From CAZQLE01 sp964593905 (GTDB lineage: Bacteria; Chloroflexota; Anaerolineae; Anaerolineales; Anaerolineaceae): DNA of 23,638 nucleotides. The position numbers and the translations under genes are program-made. Of this stretch, positions 1 through 6,578 are shown in pieces. The number at the start of each line of letters is the position of its first letter. The stretch's first letter is position 1. The notes beneath the pieces are model-generated. The model saw nothing but the letters and a program-made list of their open reading frames with translations. It was not told the DNA's origin and searched no databases. The DNA lies in NCBI GenBank assembly GCA_964593905.1, contig CAZQLE010000037.1:1-23638 (forward strand), written 5' to 3'.

Positions 1-359
1 AGGTTTAACAACCACTCTGCGGCTGCGGCGCGGTCGGCAAACACGCGGAACTGCCGGCCGCGATTGCTCTCCAACACCATCTCGCCAAAACGCCCCTGGG
101 TCGATCGTTCCACCGGCAGCACTGCCGCAACCTGGACAGAATAATTGATAAACTTCTGCAAAATCGCCCCGGCCAGCCCGGTGCGCAGGTTATAAAAATC
201 TTCACTCAGGTTGGATTCGTGCAACAACAGACGGTGCACCCCGTATTCTCCGCAGATACCCACCAGATCCAGCGCATCTTGCTCGCTGGTCACCAACCCG
301 CCTTCTGGCAAAAACTCTACAAATTGGCCCTTTTGGTCTGTGATTAATTGTGTTTGCAT
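1..359 (-). CDS. DUF4180 domain protein (partial, C-terminus off the left edge)
   Basis: The reading frame begins at an ATG (359-357) behind a clear ribosome site (AGGAGAAGG about 7 nt upstream) and is open to the window edge, giving about 119 residues. The pattern DFYNLRTGLAGAILQKFINY followed by VAAVLP and a late ESNRGRQFRVFADRAAAAEWL segment is typical of DUF4180, a small bacterial family of about 120 residues. The missing part is therefore probably only the last few residues. The function of DUF4180 is not established. The gene stands alone and diverges from the ECF-transporter operon; the two share an intergenic region of about 370 bases. Family assignment rests on recalled motif similarity, not on a search. 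Confidence 0.75.
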   Translation of the reverse strand, partial: MQTQLITDQKGQFVEFLPEGGLVTSEQDALDLVGICGEYGVHRLLLHESNLSEDFYNLRTGLAGAILQKFINYSVQVAAVLPVERSTQGRFGEMVLESNRGRQFRVFADRAAAAEWLLN

Positions 360-407
360 CAATTCCTTCTCCTCGCGTTTCCGGCCCGGCCGGATATGAA
401 TAGCAAT

Positions 408-413
408 ATTATA
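408..413 (-). promoter_or_regulatory. Candidate -10 box of the DUF4180 gene
   Basis: A perfect TATAAT lies on the minus strand about 50 nt before the DUF4180 start. No good -35 hexamer is seen at 16-18 nt, so this is a tentative promoter. Confidence 0.4.
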
Positions 414-469
414 GACGTTTTCCCCTTTTTGTTCGCAGTGAGGGGAACGCAAAAAGGCCTTTAAAGAAA

Positions 470-495
470 TTGGCAGCAGCCTTTAATGATATAAT
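470..495 (+). promoter_or_regulatory. Extended -10 promoter of the DsrE-PPC-ECF operon
   Basis: TGATATAAT at 487-495 matches the extended -10 consensus (TGnTATAAT) perfectly. A TTGGCA at 470-475 resembles a -35 box but the spacer is only 14 nt, so recognition probably relies on the extended -10. Transcription would start near 502, giving a leader of about 230 nt before the first gene. Confidence 0.6.
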
Positions 496-501
496 TTACC
501 C

Positions 502-700
502 ATCCAATCCACCCGACCAGGAGAGCATCCTGATGATGCCCAACCACCGCCACACTTGAACCGTACCCCGGGGCGCAGGCCTGCGCCCGCGGTTTAACCT
601 GCCACCGCAGCGGTGTGGCCTGGTCTGTGTCTGTCTTTAAAAACAGGAATGGGCCTGTCCTCAACCGCCGTCTGCTCTGGCAGGCGGCGGTTTTTTGCAC
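502..700 (+). promoter_or_regulatory. Structured leader, candidate riboswitch or attenuator
   Basis: Between the promoter and the first gene several stems can be drawn. A closing stem GACCAGG/CCTGGTC pairs 515-521 with 619-625. Inside it are GCATC/GATGC (525-529 with 535-539), AACCG/CGGTT (559-563 with 590-594) enclosing the GC palindrome at 571-588, and CACCG/CGGTG (603-607 with 611-615). An alternative stem GCCACAC/GTGTGGC (549-555 with 613-619) competes with these. The leader ends in an intrinsic terminator at 663-696. The 3' arm GCGGTT (589-594) can also pair with AACCGC (663-668), the start of the terminator stem, which would form an antiterminator. I could not match the sequence to a known riboswitch class (TPP, cobalamin, THF, FMN, ZTP and others were considered from memory). 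Confidence 0.5.
663..696 (+). terminator. Intrinsic terminator inside the operon leader
   Basis: AACCGCCGTCTGC (663-675) pairs over 13 bp, one of them G-U, with 680-692 around a TCTG loop, directly followed by a run of six T (691-696). It lies about 36 nt before the first start codon, so it would stop transcription before the operon unless it is prevented from forming. Confidence 0.85.
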
Positions 701-732
701 CTGGTCACCAGATGCACACAGGAGGTCCATTG

Positions 733-1077
733 ATGGTCAATTCTGACACCGTTCTGCTCATCACCCGCAACGGCATGGGTGACGCAGCGCCCGAACTGCA
801 ACAAAAACTGATCCGCACGTATCTTACCCTGATCACCGAAAACAACGATCTGCCCGCGGCCATTTGCTTTTACACCGAGGGCGTGCGCCTGGCGGCCGAA
901 GGCTCGCCGGTGCTCGATCTGCTGCAAGGGCTGGAAGCCAGCGGCGTGCGGCTGATTTTATGCGCCACCTGCCTGAACTTTCTGGGGTTGGCCGACCAGG
1001 TGAAGGTGGGCATTGTGGGCGGAATGGGTGATATCATCGAGGCCCAGCACCGCGCCGCCAAAGTCATCAGCCTTTAG
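733..1077 (+). CDS. DsrE-family protein, YedF C-terminal-domain type
   Basis: A 114-residue cytosolic protein starting at an ATG with a textbook AGGAGG site 7 nt upstream; the frame is open further upstream but that stretch is the leader and terminator. The architecture (VLLITRNGMGD near residue 7, an ICFYTEGVRLAAEGSPVLDLL segment in the middle, then GVRLILCATCLNFLGL and a final KVISL) is that of the DsrE-like C-terminal domain of YedF, a protein annotated with selenium metabolism. Here the usual N-terminal TusA/SirA domain is missing. The CATC motif gives two cysteines that could carry sulfur or selenium. It is the first gene of an operon with a PPC-domain protein and an ECF importer, suggesting a link between the imported compound and sulfur or selenium chemistry. 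That link is inference. Confidence 0.75.
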   Translation: MVNSDTVLLITRNGMGDAAPELQQKLIRTYLTLITENNDLPAAICFYTEGVRLAAEGSPVLDLLQGLEASGVRLILCATCLNFLGLADQVKVGIVGGMGDIIEAQHRAAKVISL

Positions 1078-1086
1078 GCGGCCGCC

Positions 1087-1527
1087 GTGCAACTGTTTGC
1101 CCTGCGCTTCTCCCCCGGGCAAGACCCGCTGGAAGAGATTGAGCGCCATATCTGCGCCCATCAAATCGAGGCCGCCTGCACGGTAGCCTGTCTGGGCAGT
1201 CTTACCCGCGCGGCGCTGCGCTATGCCAACCAGCCAGAGGCCACAGTGTTGAACGGGCATTTTGAGATTCTCTCGCTCAACGGGCTGTTTTCCATTCATG
1301 GCTCGCATGCCCATATCGCCATCGCCGACGAAACCGGCCGCACCTACGGCGCACACCTGCTGCCCGGCAGCCGGGTGTATACCACTGTGGAACTCACTCT
1401 GGCGGTTTTGCCAGAGGTGCGCTTTTTGCGCACCTTTGATCCACAGTCGGGCTACCCCGAACTGGATGTTCAACCTGTTTCATCCAAAAAGGATTCCGAT
1501 TATCATGTCGCTCGCAAAAACCCTTAA
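1087..1527 (+). CDS. PPC/DUF296 domain protein
   Basis: A 146-residue protein with a GTG start 9 nt after the DsrE gene; only a weak GGCGG site precedes it. It carries the hallmarks of the PPC (DUF296, PD1-like) fold: CLGSLTRAALRYA near residue 35, HFEILSLNGLFSIHGSHAHIA (residues 58-78) with the His-rich strand, and GAHLLPGSRVYTTVELTLAVL. In plants this domain follows AT-hooks. Free-standing prokaryotic PPC proteins form trimers that may bind a metal or ligand, and their biochemical role is largely unknown. The 3' end overlaps the start of the next gene by 23 nt, so translation is likely coupled. It could bind or process the transporter substrate or act as a regulator; nothing in the sequence decides this. 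Confidence 0.8.
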   Translation: MQLFALRFSPGQDPLEEIERHICAHQIEAACTVACLGSLTRAALRYANQPEATVLNGHFEILSLNGLFSIHGSHAHIAIADETGRTYGAHLLPGSRVYTTVELTLAVLPEVRFLRTFDPQSGYPELDVQPVSSKKDSDYHVARKNP

Positions 1528-2101
1528 AAAAGATTTCACCACCCTCACCTGGGCGCTGATCCCCGCGCTGGTGGTCATCAACATTGCCATCGGCCAGTTG
1601 GCCTCGCTGCTCAAGCTGCCCATCTTTCTCGATTCGATCGGCACCGTCATCGGCGGCGTGCTGGGCGGCCCGTGGGTGGGCATGCTCACCGGTCTGCTGA
1701 CCAATCTGATCTGGGGCTTCATCAGCGACCCCGTAGCGGCGGCCTTTGCGCCGGTGGCGATGGTCATCGGTCTGGTGGCCGGGCTGTGCGCCAAAGCCGG
1801 TCTGTTCCGCACCTGGTGGCAGGCCATTCTCAGCGGCATCCTCATCTCGGCCGCCCTTTCATTTGTTGCCATTCCCATCCGCGTATACATGTTCGGCGGC
1901 GTCACCGGCAGCGGGGCGGACTTTATCACCGCCTATTTGCAAGCCACCGGGCGCGACCTGTTCAGCTCGGTCATCGTCACCGTGTTCACCTCCAACCTGG
2001 CCGACAAGGTCATCACCGCGCTGATCGCCTGGGGGGTGATCAAAGCCCTGCCCAATCGCTTTGTGCTGCGCTTTCGGCGCGCCGAAAAAGTTGTCGGCTA
2101 A
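1505..2101 (+). CDS. ECF transporter substrate-binding S component
   Basis: A 198-residue, very hydrophobic protein with about six membrane segments. The ATG at 1505 has an AAGGA site about 10 nt upstream and overlaps the PPC gene. The segment FLDSIGTVIGGVLGGPWVGMLTG (residues 39-61), followed by small-residue-rich helices, is typical of S components of energy-coupling-factor importers, which bind one vitamin-like ligand and dock to EcfT. EcfT and two ATPases follow immediately, so this is a dedicated (group I) ECF importer. The ligand cannot be read from the sequence. None of the well-known vitamin families (ThiT, RibU, BioY, FolT, NiaX, PanT) was recognised, so it may serve a less usual compound. 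Confidence 0.85.
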   Translation: MSLAKTLKKDFTTLTWALIPALVVINIAIGQLASLLKLPIFLDSIGTVIGGVLGGPWVGMLTGLLTNLIWGFISDPVAAAFAPVAMVIGLVAGLCAKAGLFRTWWQAILSGILISAALSFVAIPIRVYMFGGVTGSGADFITAYLQATGRDLFSSVIVTVFTSNLADKVITALIAWGVIKALPNRFVLRFRRAEKVVG

Positions 2102-2834
2102 AACCTTTCAAGCGCTGCACCCGTTCACACGGCTCGCGCTGGGGCTGGGTCTTTCGGCCGCCGGGTTTGTGCTGCCGCCCGTCTTTTGCGCCCTGTGGCT
2201 GCCGGTGGGGCTGGGGCTGGCAGCAGCGGCCGGCATTCTGCGGCCCACCCTGCGCGCGCTGGCGGTGTTCTTAACCCCGCTGGCGATCAGCCTGCTGGTG
2301 GTGCACGGGTTCTTCTCACCTGCCAACCTCACTCCGCTGCTGCGTCTTGGCCCCTTCACCCTGGGGTTGGAAGGGCTGCTGCTGGGGCTGGGTGTGTTGG
2401 CCCGGCTGGGCAACGCGCTGACCGGCTCGCTGATATTTGTGCGCACCACCCCGCCGGCCGACCTGACCCGCGCCATGCACGCCGCGGGTGTGCCGGCGCA
2501 GCTCACCTTTGTGATCGCCTCGGCTTTGCAGTGGCTGCCCGAGATGCGCCGCCGCACCGCAGATATCTGGGCGGCGCAGAGCGCGCGCGGGCTGGTGACG
2601 GGCGGCAGCCTGCTCACCCGTCTGCGCGCCCTGCTGCCGCTGGCCGCCCCGCTGGTGCTGGCCGCCCTGGTGGATGTGGAAGAGCGCGCTGTGGCGCTCG
2701 AAAGCCGCGCCTTCAGCGCGAGTGGGCCCAAAACCAGCCTGCGAACCCTGCCCGATTCACCGGCACAGCGCTGGCTGCGCCGCGCTGTGCCGGCCGGACT
2801 GGTGCTGTTGGGGGCCTTAAGGGCGCTCTTATGA
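2091..2834 (+). CDS. ecfT: ECF transporter transmembrane component EcfT
   Basis: About 247 residues with a hydrophobic N-terminal half and an amphipathic C-terminal half. The N-terminus LHPFTRLALGLGL matches the usual start of EcfT proteins. The two coupling motifs that dock on the ATPases are present: SARG at residues 164-167 and ESRA at 204-207, separated by a PLAAPLVLAALVDVEERA helix. No ATG lies near the start. I chose the TTG at 2091 (AAAAG just upstream, 11-nt overlap with the S gene); an in-frame TTG at 2061 is possible. The gene ends in an ATGA overlap with the first ATPase gene. EcfT transmits ATPase motion to the S component in the membrane. Confidence 0.85.
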   Translation: MSAKTFQALHPFTRLALGLGLSAAGFVLPPVFCALWLPVGLGLAAAAGILRPTLRALAVFLTPLAISLLVVHGFFSPANLTPLLRLGPFTLGLEGLLLGLGVLARLGNALTGSLIFVRTTPPADLTRAMHAAGVPAQLTFVIASALQWLPEMRRRTADIWAAQSARGLVTGGSLLTRLRALLPLAAPLVLAALVDVEERAVALESRAFSASGPKTSLRTLPDSPAQRWLRRAVPAGLVLLGALRALL

Positions 2835-3694
2835 TCACCCTGGAGCAGTTCTCGTTCACCTATGCCGGGGGCGGCCCGCCCGCCCTGCAAGAGATCGACC
2901 TGCACATCGCACCGGGCGAATTTGTGGCCGTCCTGGGGGCCAACGGGGCGGGCAAAACCAGTCTGTGCCGGGCGCTGGCCGGGTTCATCCCCCATTTTTA
3001 TCACGGCACACAGCACGGGTCGCTGATCCTGAACGGGGCCGAGGCCAGAACACTGGCCCTGGGCGAGATCACCCGTCAGGTGGGGTTTGTCTTTCAGAAC
3101 CCGCTCAACCAGCTCAGCAGGGCGCGTTTTACGGTCTATGAAGAAGTGGCCTACGGGTTGGAAAACCTGGGGGTTGCCCCCGCTGAAATGCCGGCGCGCA
3201 TCGAACACGCTCTGGCGCAAACCGGGCTGAGCGCCCTGGCCGAACGCCCGCCCGGCCAGCTTTCGGGCGGGCAGCAGCAGCGGCTGGCGCTGGCCTCAAT
3301 TTTGGTGATGCAGCCCGCCTGGCTGGTGTTGGATGAACCCACCACCCTGCTCGACCCAACCGGACGGGCCGAGATGCTGGAGGTGTTAACCGAATTGCAC
3401 CGCAGCGGGACCACAATTCTGATCGCCACCCACGACCTTGAACATGTGTTACCCTGCGCCGGGCGGGTGGTGCTGTTGGCGCAGGGCCGGGTGGTCTGCG
3501 ACGGGCCGCCGGCCAGGGTGTTGGCCGGGCCAGAGCTGCAAGGCCGGGGCATTGCCCCGCCGCGCCTGCTGCGGGCGGCGCGCGCCCTGCAAAGCGCTGG
3601 GCGCTGGCCGGCGGGTGTTGCGCTGCCGTTCAGCCCAGACGAAGCCGAAGAGGGTTTTCGGCAGGCGCTGAAGCTGCGAGGTGATCATGCTTGA
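2831..3694 (+). CDS. ecfA1: ECF transporter ATPase EcfA1
   Basis: A 287-residue ABC ATPase with all motifs intact: Walker A GANGAGKT at residues 36-43, Q-loop Gln89 in VFQNP, signature LSGGQ at 144-148, Walker B LVLDEP at 165-170 with catalytic Glu169, and switch His201 in THD. It starts inside the stop of EcfT (ATGA), so the two are translationally coupled. It would pair with EcfA2 to power the importer at the inner face of the membrane. The last 80 residues after the nucleotide-binding fold are Ala/Arg/Gly-rich and match the C-terminal extension common in EcfA proteins. Confidence 0.9.
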   Translation: MITLEQFSFTYAGGGPPALQEIDLHIAPGEFVAVLGANGAGKTSLCRALAGFIPHFYHGTQHGSLILNGAEARTLALGEITRQVGFVFQNPLNQLSRARFTVYEEVAYGLENLGVAPAEMPARIEHALAQTGLSALAERPPGQLSGGQQQRLALASILVMQPAWLVLDEPTTLLDPTGRAEMLEVLTELHRSGTTILIATHDLEHVLPCAGRVVLLAQGRVVCDGPPARVLAGPELQGRGIAPPRLLRAARALQSAGRWPAGVALPFSPDEAEEGFRQALKLRGDHA

Positions 3695-4475
3695 TGTGCA
3701 AAACGTGCACTACCAATATCCCGGCGGGGCTGCCGCGCTGAAGGGAGTCTCATTCTCACTGGCTGCCGGAGAGCGGGTGGTGTTAATGGGCCCCAACGGG
3801 GCGGGAAAATCGTCTCTGGCGCGGGTGCTAATGGGTCTGCTGCGGCCGGATGAAGGCAGCGTGTGCCTGGGGGGGCAAAACACCGCCGGCCGGCCCACCT
3901 GGGAGCTGGCGCGGCAGGTTGCCTATGTTTTTCAAAACCCGTATGAGCAAATTTTTAATCGCACCGTGTGGGACGAAGCTGCCTTTGGGGTGCGGCAGCT
4001 TTACGGCCGCAGCCCGGAGAGTGAGGCACAGGTGGAAGCCGCGCTGGAACAGGTGGGGCTGCTGGCCGAAGCGCGCCGCCACCCCTACGACCTGGGGTAT
4101 GCCGAATGCCGGCTGCTGGGTCTGGCCGGGGCGCTGGCCGGCGGGGCGGGGCTGTTGATTCTGGATGAACCCACCGCCGGGCTGGATGCCGGGCAGACTG
4201 CGCGGGTGGAGGCCATCTTAAACAGCCTGCAAAGCGCACAAAAGACCGTGCTGGTCATTACGCATGAGATCGATTGGGCCGCCGAACAGTTTGACCGTCT
4301 GCTGTGGCTGGCGCAAGGCCGCCTGGTTTACGATTCGTCTCTGCGCGATATTCTAAGCAACCCGCCCGCCGGGCTGCCTATGCCGGTGGTCAGCGCGCTG
4401 GGCCACCGCCTGGGGTTGGGCAAGATCCCCCTGACCACGGCAGAACTGGTGGACGCCATACTTACACCAATCTGA
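3687..4475 (+). CDS. ecfA2: ECF transporter ATPase EcfA2 with a degenerate signature motif
   Basis: A 262-residue ABC ATPase beginning at ATG 3687 behind GAGGTG, overlapping ecfA1 by 8 nt. Walker A GPNGAGKS is at residues 35-42, the Q-loop Gln83 in VFQNPYEQIF, Walker B LLILDEP at 156-162 and the switch His193 in THE. The ABC signature that should read LSGGQ reads LGYAE (136-140), followed by CRLLGLAGALA. ECF ATPase pairs are often asymmetric, with one weaker site. Here the changed signature would face the Walker A of EcfA1, leaving one composite site canonical and one altered. It is the last gene of the operon; no obvious intrinsic terminator follows. Confidence 0.9.
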   Translation: MLDVQNVHYQYPGGAAALKGVSFSLAAGERVVLMGPNGAGKSSLARVLMGLLRPDEGSVCLGGQNTAGRPTWELARQVAYVFQNPYEQIFNRTVWDEAAFGVRQLYGRSPESEAQVEAALEQVGLLAEARRHPYDLGYAECRLLGLAGALAGGAGLLILDEPTAGLDAGQTARVEAILNSLQSAQKTVLVITHEIDWAAEQFDRLLWLAQGRLVYDSSLRDILSNPPAGLPMPVVSALGHRLGLGKIPLTTAELVDAILTPI

Positions 4476-4503
4476 CACCCCCCCCATTCAGGCAGATTCC
4501 CTA

Positions 4504-4533
4504 CTGCAAAAGCTGACTCGATTTGTATATAAT
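4504..4533 (+). promoter_or_regulatory. Candidate promoter of the lipoprotein protease gene
   Basis: TATAAT at 4528-4533 is preceded by CTGCAA (4504-4509) at a spacing of 18 nt. This would begin a leader of about 80 nt. Confidence 0.5.
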
Positions 4534-4550
4534 AAATAAAACCATTTGTG

Positions 4551-4584
4551 CAGCCGGTTCAACCTAACCTGCGGGACCCGGCTG
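4551..4584 (+). other. Hairpin in the 5' leader of the protease gene
   Basis: CAGCCGG (4551-4557) pairs with CCGGCTG (4578-4584) over 7 bp around a 20-nt loop, followed by TTCTTT. It sits about 35 nt before the start codon. It may stabilise the mRNA or be a weak attenuator; its role is not clear. Confidence 0.35.
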
Positions 4585-4618
4585 TTCTTTATATACGCCA
4601 AACTTTGAGGAGCCAAGA

Positions 4619-6376
4619 ATGAAGAAGCGCAAGTTATTCCTGCCACTGGTTGTACTTGTTCTGCTCTCGTTGGCCTGCAGTCTGGGTACACCGAACGCCG
4701 AACCTACCGCTGCTCCGGTAGAAGAGCAGCCCACCGCAATCTCTGCTGAACCCACCGCTGAAGAGGTCGCCACCGAAGAAAGCGCCCCGACAGATGGAGA
4801 GGTGATCAACAGTCTGGCCGATGCAAAGAAAGGGGTGATCCGCATTGTTGTGCAGGGCGCCTATGAATATCCCGATTTTCCCGCCTCGTTGGAAGAATCT
4901 TATACCGGCACCGGCTTTATCATCGACCCCAAGGGCATCGCTGTGACCAATAACCATGTTGTCACCGGCGCAGCCACCATTGAGGTCTATTTTGCCGATG
5001 ATGACGAACCCCGCCGCGCCAAGTTGATCGCCGCTTCTGAATGCTCTGATCTGGCCATCATCGACATTGCCGGCGATGGGTACCCCTATTTTGAGTGGTA
5101 CACCGACCCGATCGAACTGGGCACCGAAGTCTACTCGCTGGGGTATCCGCTGGGTGACCCCGAATTTTCACAGCACAAGGGCGCTGTTTCAAAGAAACGC
5201 GCCACCATCGAATCGAACTGGACCGACGCCGAATCGCTGGTTGAGCACGACGCGCTGATCAACCCCGGCAACTCGGGTGGACCGCTGGTGACCAGCGACG
5301 GCAAGGTGATCGGCGTAAACTACGCCTCACTCGCCGACGCCAACCAGTACTATGCCATTACCTATGCCGAAGCCCAGCCCATTCTCGACGATCTGGTCAA
5401 CGGCACCGATGTGCTTTCACTGGGGCTGAACGGCGAGGCTTTCGCCAACGAAGACCTCTCGGGCATCTGGGTCTACTCGGTTAAATCGGGTTCACCGGCC
5501 GACGCACTGGGGATGAAATCGGGCGATATCCTGTACGAAATGGAAGGCATCAGCCTGGCCAAAGAAGGCACTCTGTCGGAATATTGCAATGTGCTGCGCA
5601 CCCACAATAACGATGATGTGCTGGGGGTGAAAGTGTTGCGCTATAAGACCGGCGAAGTGCTCGAAGGGCAGATTAACGGCCGCGAGCTTGATGTAACCGG
5701 CACCTTTGAAGCCGACGCTTCGTCTGGCGGGTCGGATGACTCGGGCGGCAGCAGCAGCGCCAGCGGCGGTTCGTTTACCGAAGATTTTCAGGGCGATCTG
5801 ACCGACTGGACCGAGTTTGTGCTGGCCGGCAACAGCGCCAAAACTTACACCACCGTAGAGAGCACCGGGCTGCGTTTTGAAGTGCCCTCCACCGAGACCT
5901 ATGTTTATCGCGAATTTGCCCCGGTCAAATATCAAGATGTGTATGTTGAAACCGAGTTTGAGACGCTGGGCCCCGGTCAGAACGGCGTGGCGCTCTTCTG
6001 CCGCGGGTCAGACAAGGGGTTTTACGAACTGCGCGTCTCCACAGCCGGCGCAACCGGCAGCTCGTTCCAGTTATTCCGCTATGACTTCAACCTGCGCAGC
6101 CAGGGGCGCAACCCATATGTGAACCTGCTGGGCGGGTATGACCGTCTGCGCACGGTGGATATTGTCTCGGGCATCTACAAGACCAACAAGATCGGCCTGT
6201 TGTGCGAAGGGCAGAACATTCGCGTCTTCGTGAACGGGGTGGAGCAGGTCAAAGCCAAAAACGAATACTGGACCGACAACACCCTGACCGAAGGCACGGT
6301 CGGCATTGGCGCGATGTCGTTCTCGCAGGGCGTGGTTAAGGTCGATTTCTACAGTGTGAATGTAGAAGAGCAGTAA
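4619..6376 (+). CDS. Lipoprotein trypsin-like serine protease with PDZ and lectin-like domains
   Basis: A 585-residue exported protein; the ATG has GAGGAG 6 nt upstream. Residues 1-20 are a lipoprotein signal ending in the lipobox LSLAC (Cys20), followed by a Pro/Thr/Glu-rich linker to about residue 60. Residues 65-265 are a DegP/HtrA-type trypsin fold with the full triad: His113 in TNNHVV, Asp144 in CSDLAI and Ser219 in NPGNSGGP. Residues 275-355 look like a PDZ domain (SGSPADALGMKSGDILYEM). After a Gly/Ser linker (about 367-385), residues 386-585 resemble a concanavalin/laminin-G-like jelly roll (FTEDFQGDLTDW, then GLLCEGQNIRVFVNG). The protein would be anchored at the outer face of the membrane; its targets are unknown. 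It is a single-gene unit between its own promoter and terminator. Confidence 0.85.
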   Translation: MKKRKLFLPLVVLVLLSLACSLGTPNAEPTAAPVEEQPTAISAEPTAEEVATEESAPTDGEVINSLADAKKGVIRIVVQGAYEYPDFPASLEESYTGTGFIIDPKGIAVTNNHVVTGAATIEVYFADDDEPRRAKLIAASECSDLAIIDIAGDGYPYFEWYTDPIELGTEVYSLGYPLGDPEFSQHKGAVSKKRATIESNWTDAESLVEHDALINPGNSGGPLVTSDGKVIGVNYASLADANQYYAITYAEAQPILDDLVNGTDVLSLGLNGEAFANEDLSGIWVYSVKSGSPADALGMKSGDILYEMEGISLAKEGTLSEYCNVLRTHNNDDVLGVKVLRYKTGEVLEGQINGRELDVTGTFEADASSGGSDDSGGSSSASGGSFTEDFQGDLTDWTEFVLAGNSAKTYTTVESTGLRFEVPSTETYVYREFAPVKYQDVYVETEFETLGPGQNGVALFCRGSDKGFYELRVSTAGATGSSFQLFRYDFNLRSQGRNPYVNLLGGYDRLRTVDIVSGIYKTNKIGLLCEGQNIRVFVNGVEQVKAKNEYWTDNTLTEGTVGIGAMSFSQGVVKVDFYSVNVEEQ

Positions 6377-6392
6377 AACGGCGTTAATCAGT

Positions 6393-6430
6393 AAGACCGC
6401 AAGGTTTCATAAACCTTGCGGTCTTTTTTT
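6393..6430 (+). terminator. Intrinsic terminator of the protease gene
   Basis: AAGACCGCAAGGTTT (6393-6407) pairs perfectly over 15 bp with 6411-6425 around a CAT loop and runs into seven T (6424-6430). It lies 16 nt after the stop codon. Confidence 0.95.
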
Positions 6431-6439
6431 AATTGTTTG

Positions 6440-6560
6440 CGCCAACGGCGAAGCATCCCTGCGCCGGTCTGCAAGACCCTCGCCGTTACCCGCATGGGTA
6501 GAGATTCTTCGCTCGCGCTGCGCTACGGCTCAGAATGACACGCATTTTTGTCCGTGTCGC
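6440..6560. repeat. Intergenic palindromic repeat-like element
   Basis: This stretch between the protease terminator and the end of dhaM contains AACGGCGA/TCGCCGTT (6444-6451 with 6480-6487), GGTCT/AGACC (6466-6470 with 6474-6478), and GACACG/CGTGTC (6537-6542 with 6553-6558). The phrase GAGATTCTTCGCT followed by GCTCAGAATGACA resembles a dispersed intergenic sequence I recall from several bacterial genomes. No second copy was found in this window, so the repeat status is inferred. The last hairpin could also close the dhaM transcript, but it lacks a T run. Confidence 0.4.
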
Positions 6561-6578
6561 ACCAGCCTTTCGTCCGCG

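Noticed and set aside
571..588. The 18-base GC palindrome as a separate regulator binding site.
   Set aside because: It lies inside the leader and is better explained as the tip of an RNA hairpin; no second copy was found.
502..700. T-box, TPP, cobalamin or THF riboswitch identity for the leader.
   Set aside because: The conserved core sequences of these classes, as far as I recall them, were not found.
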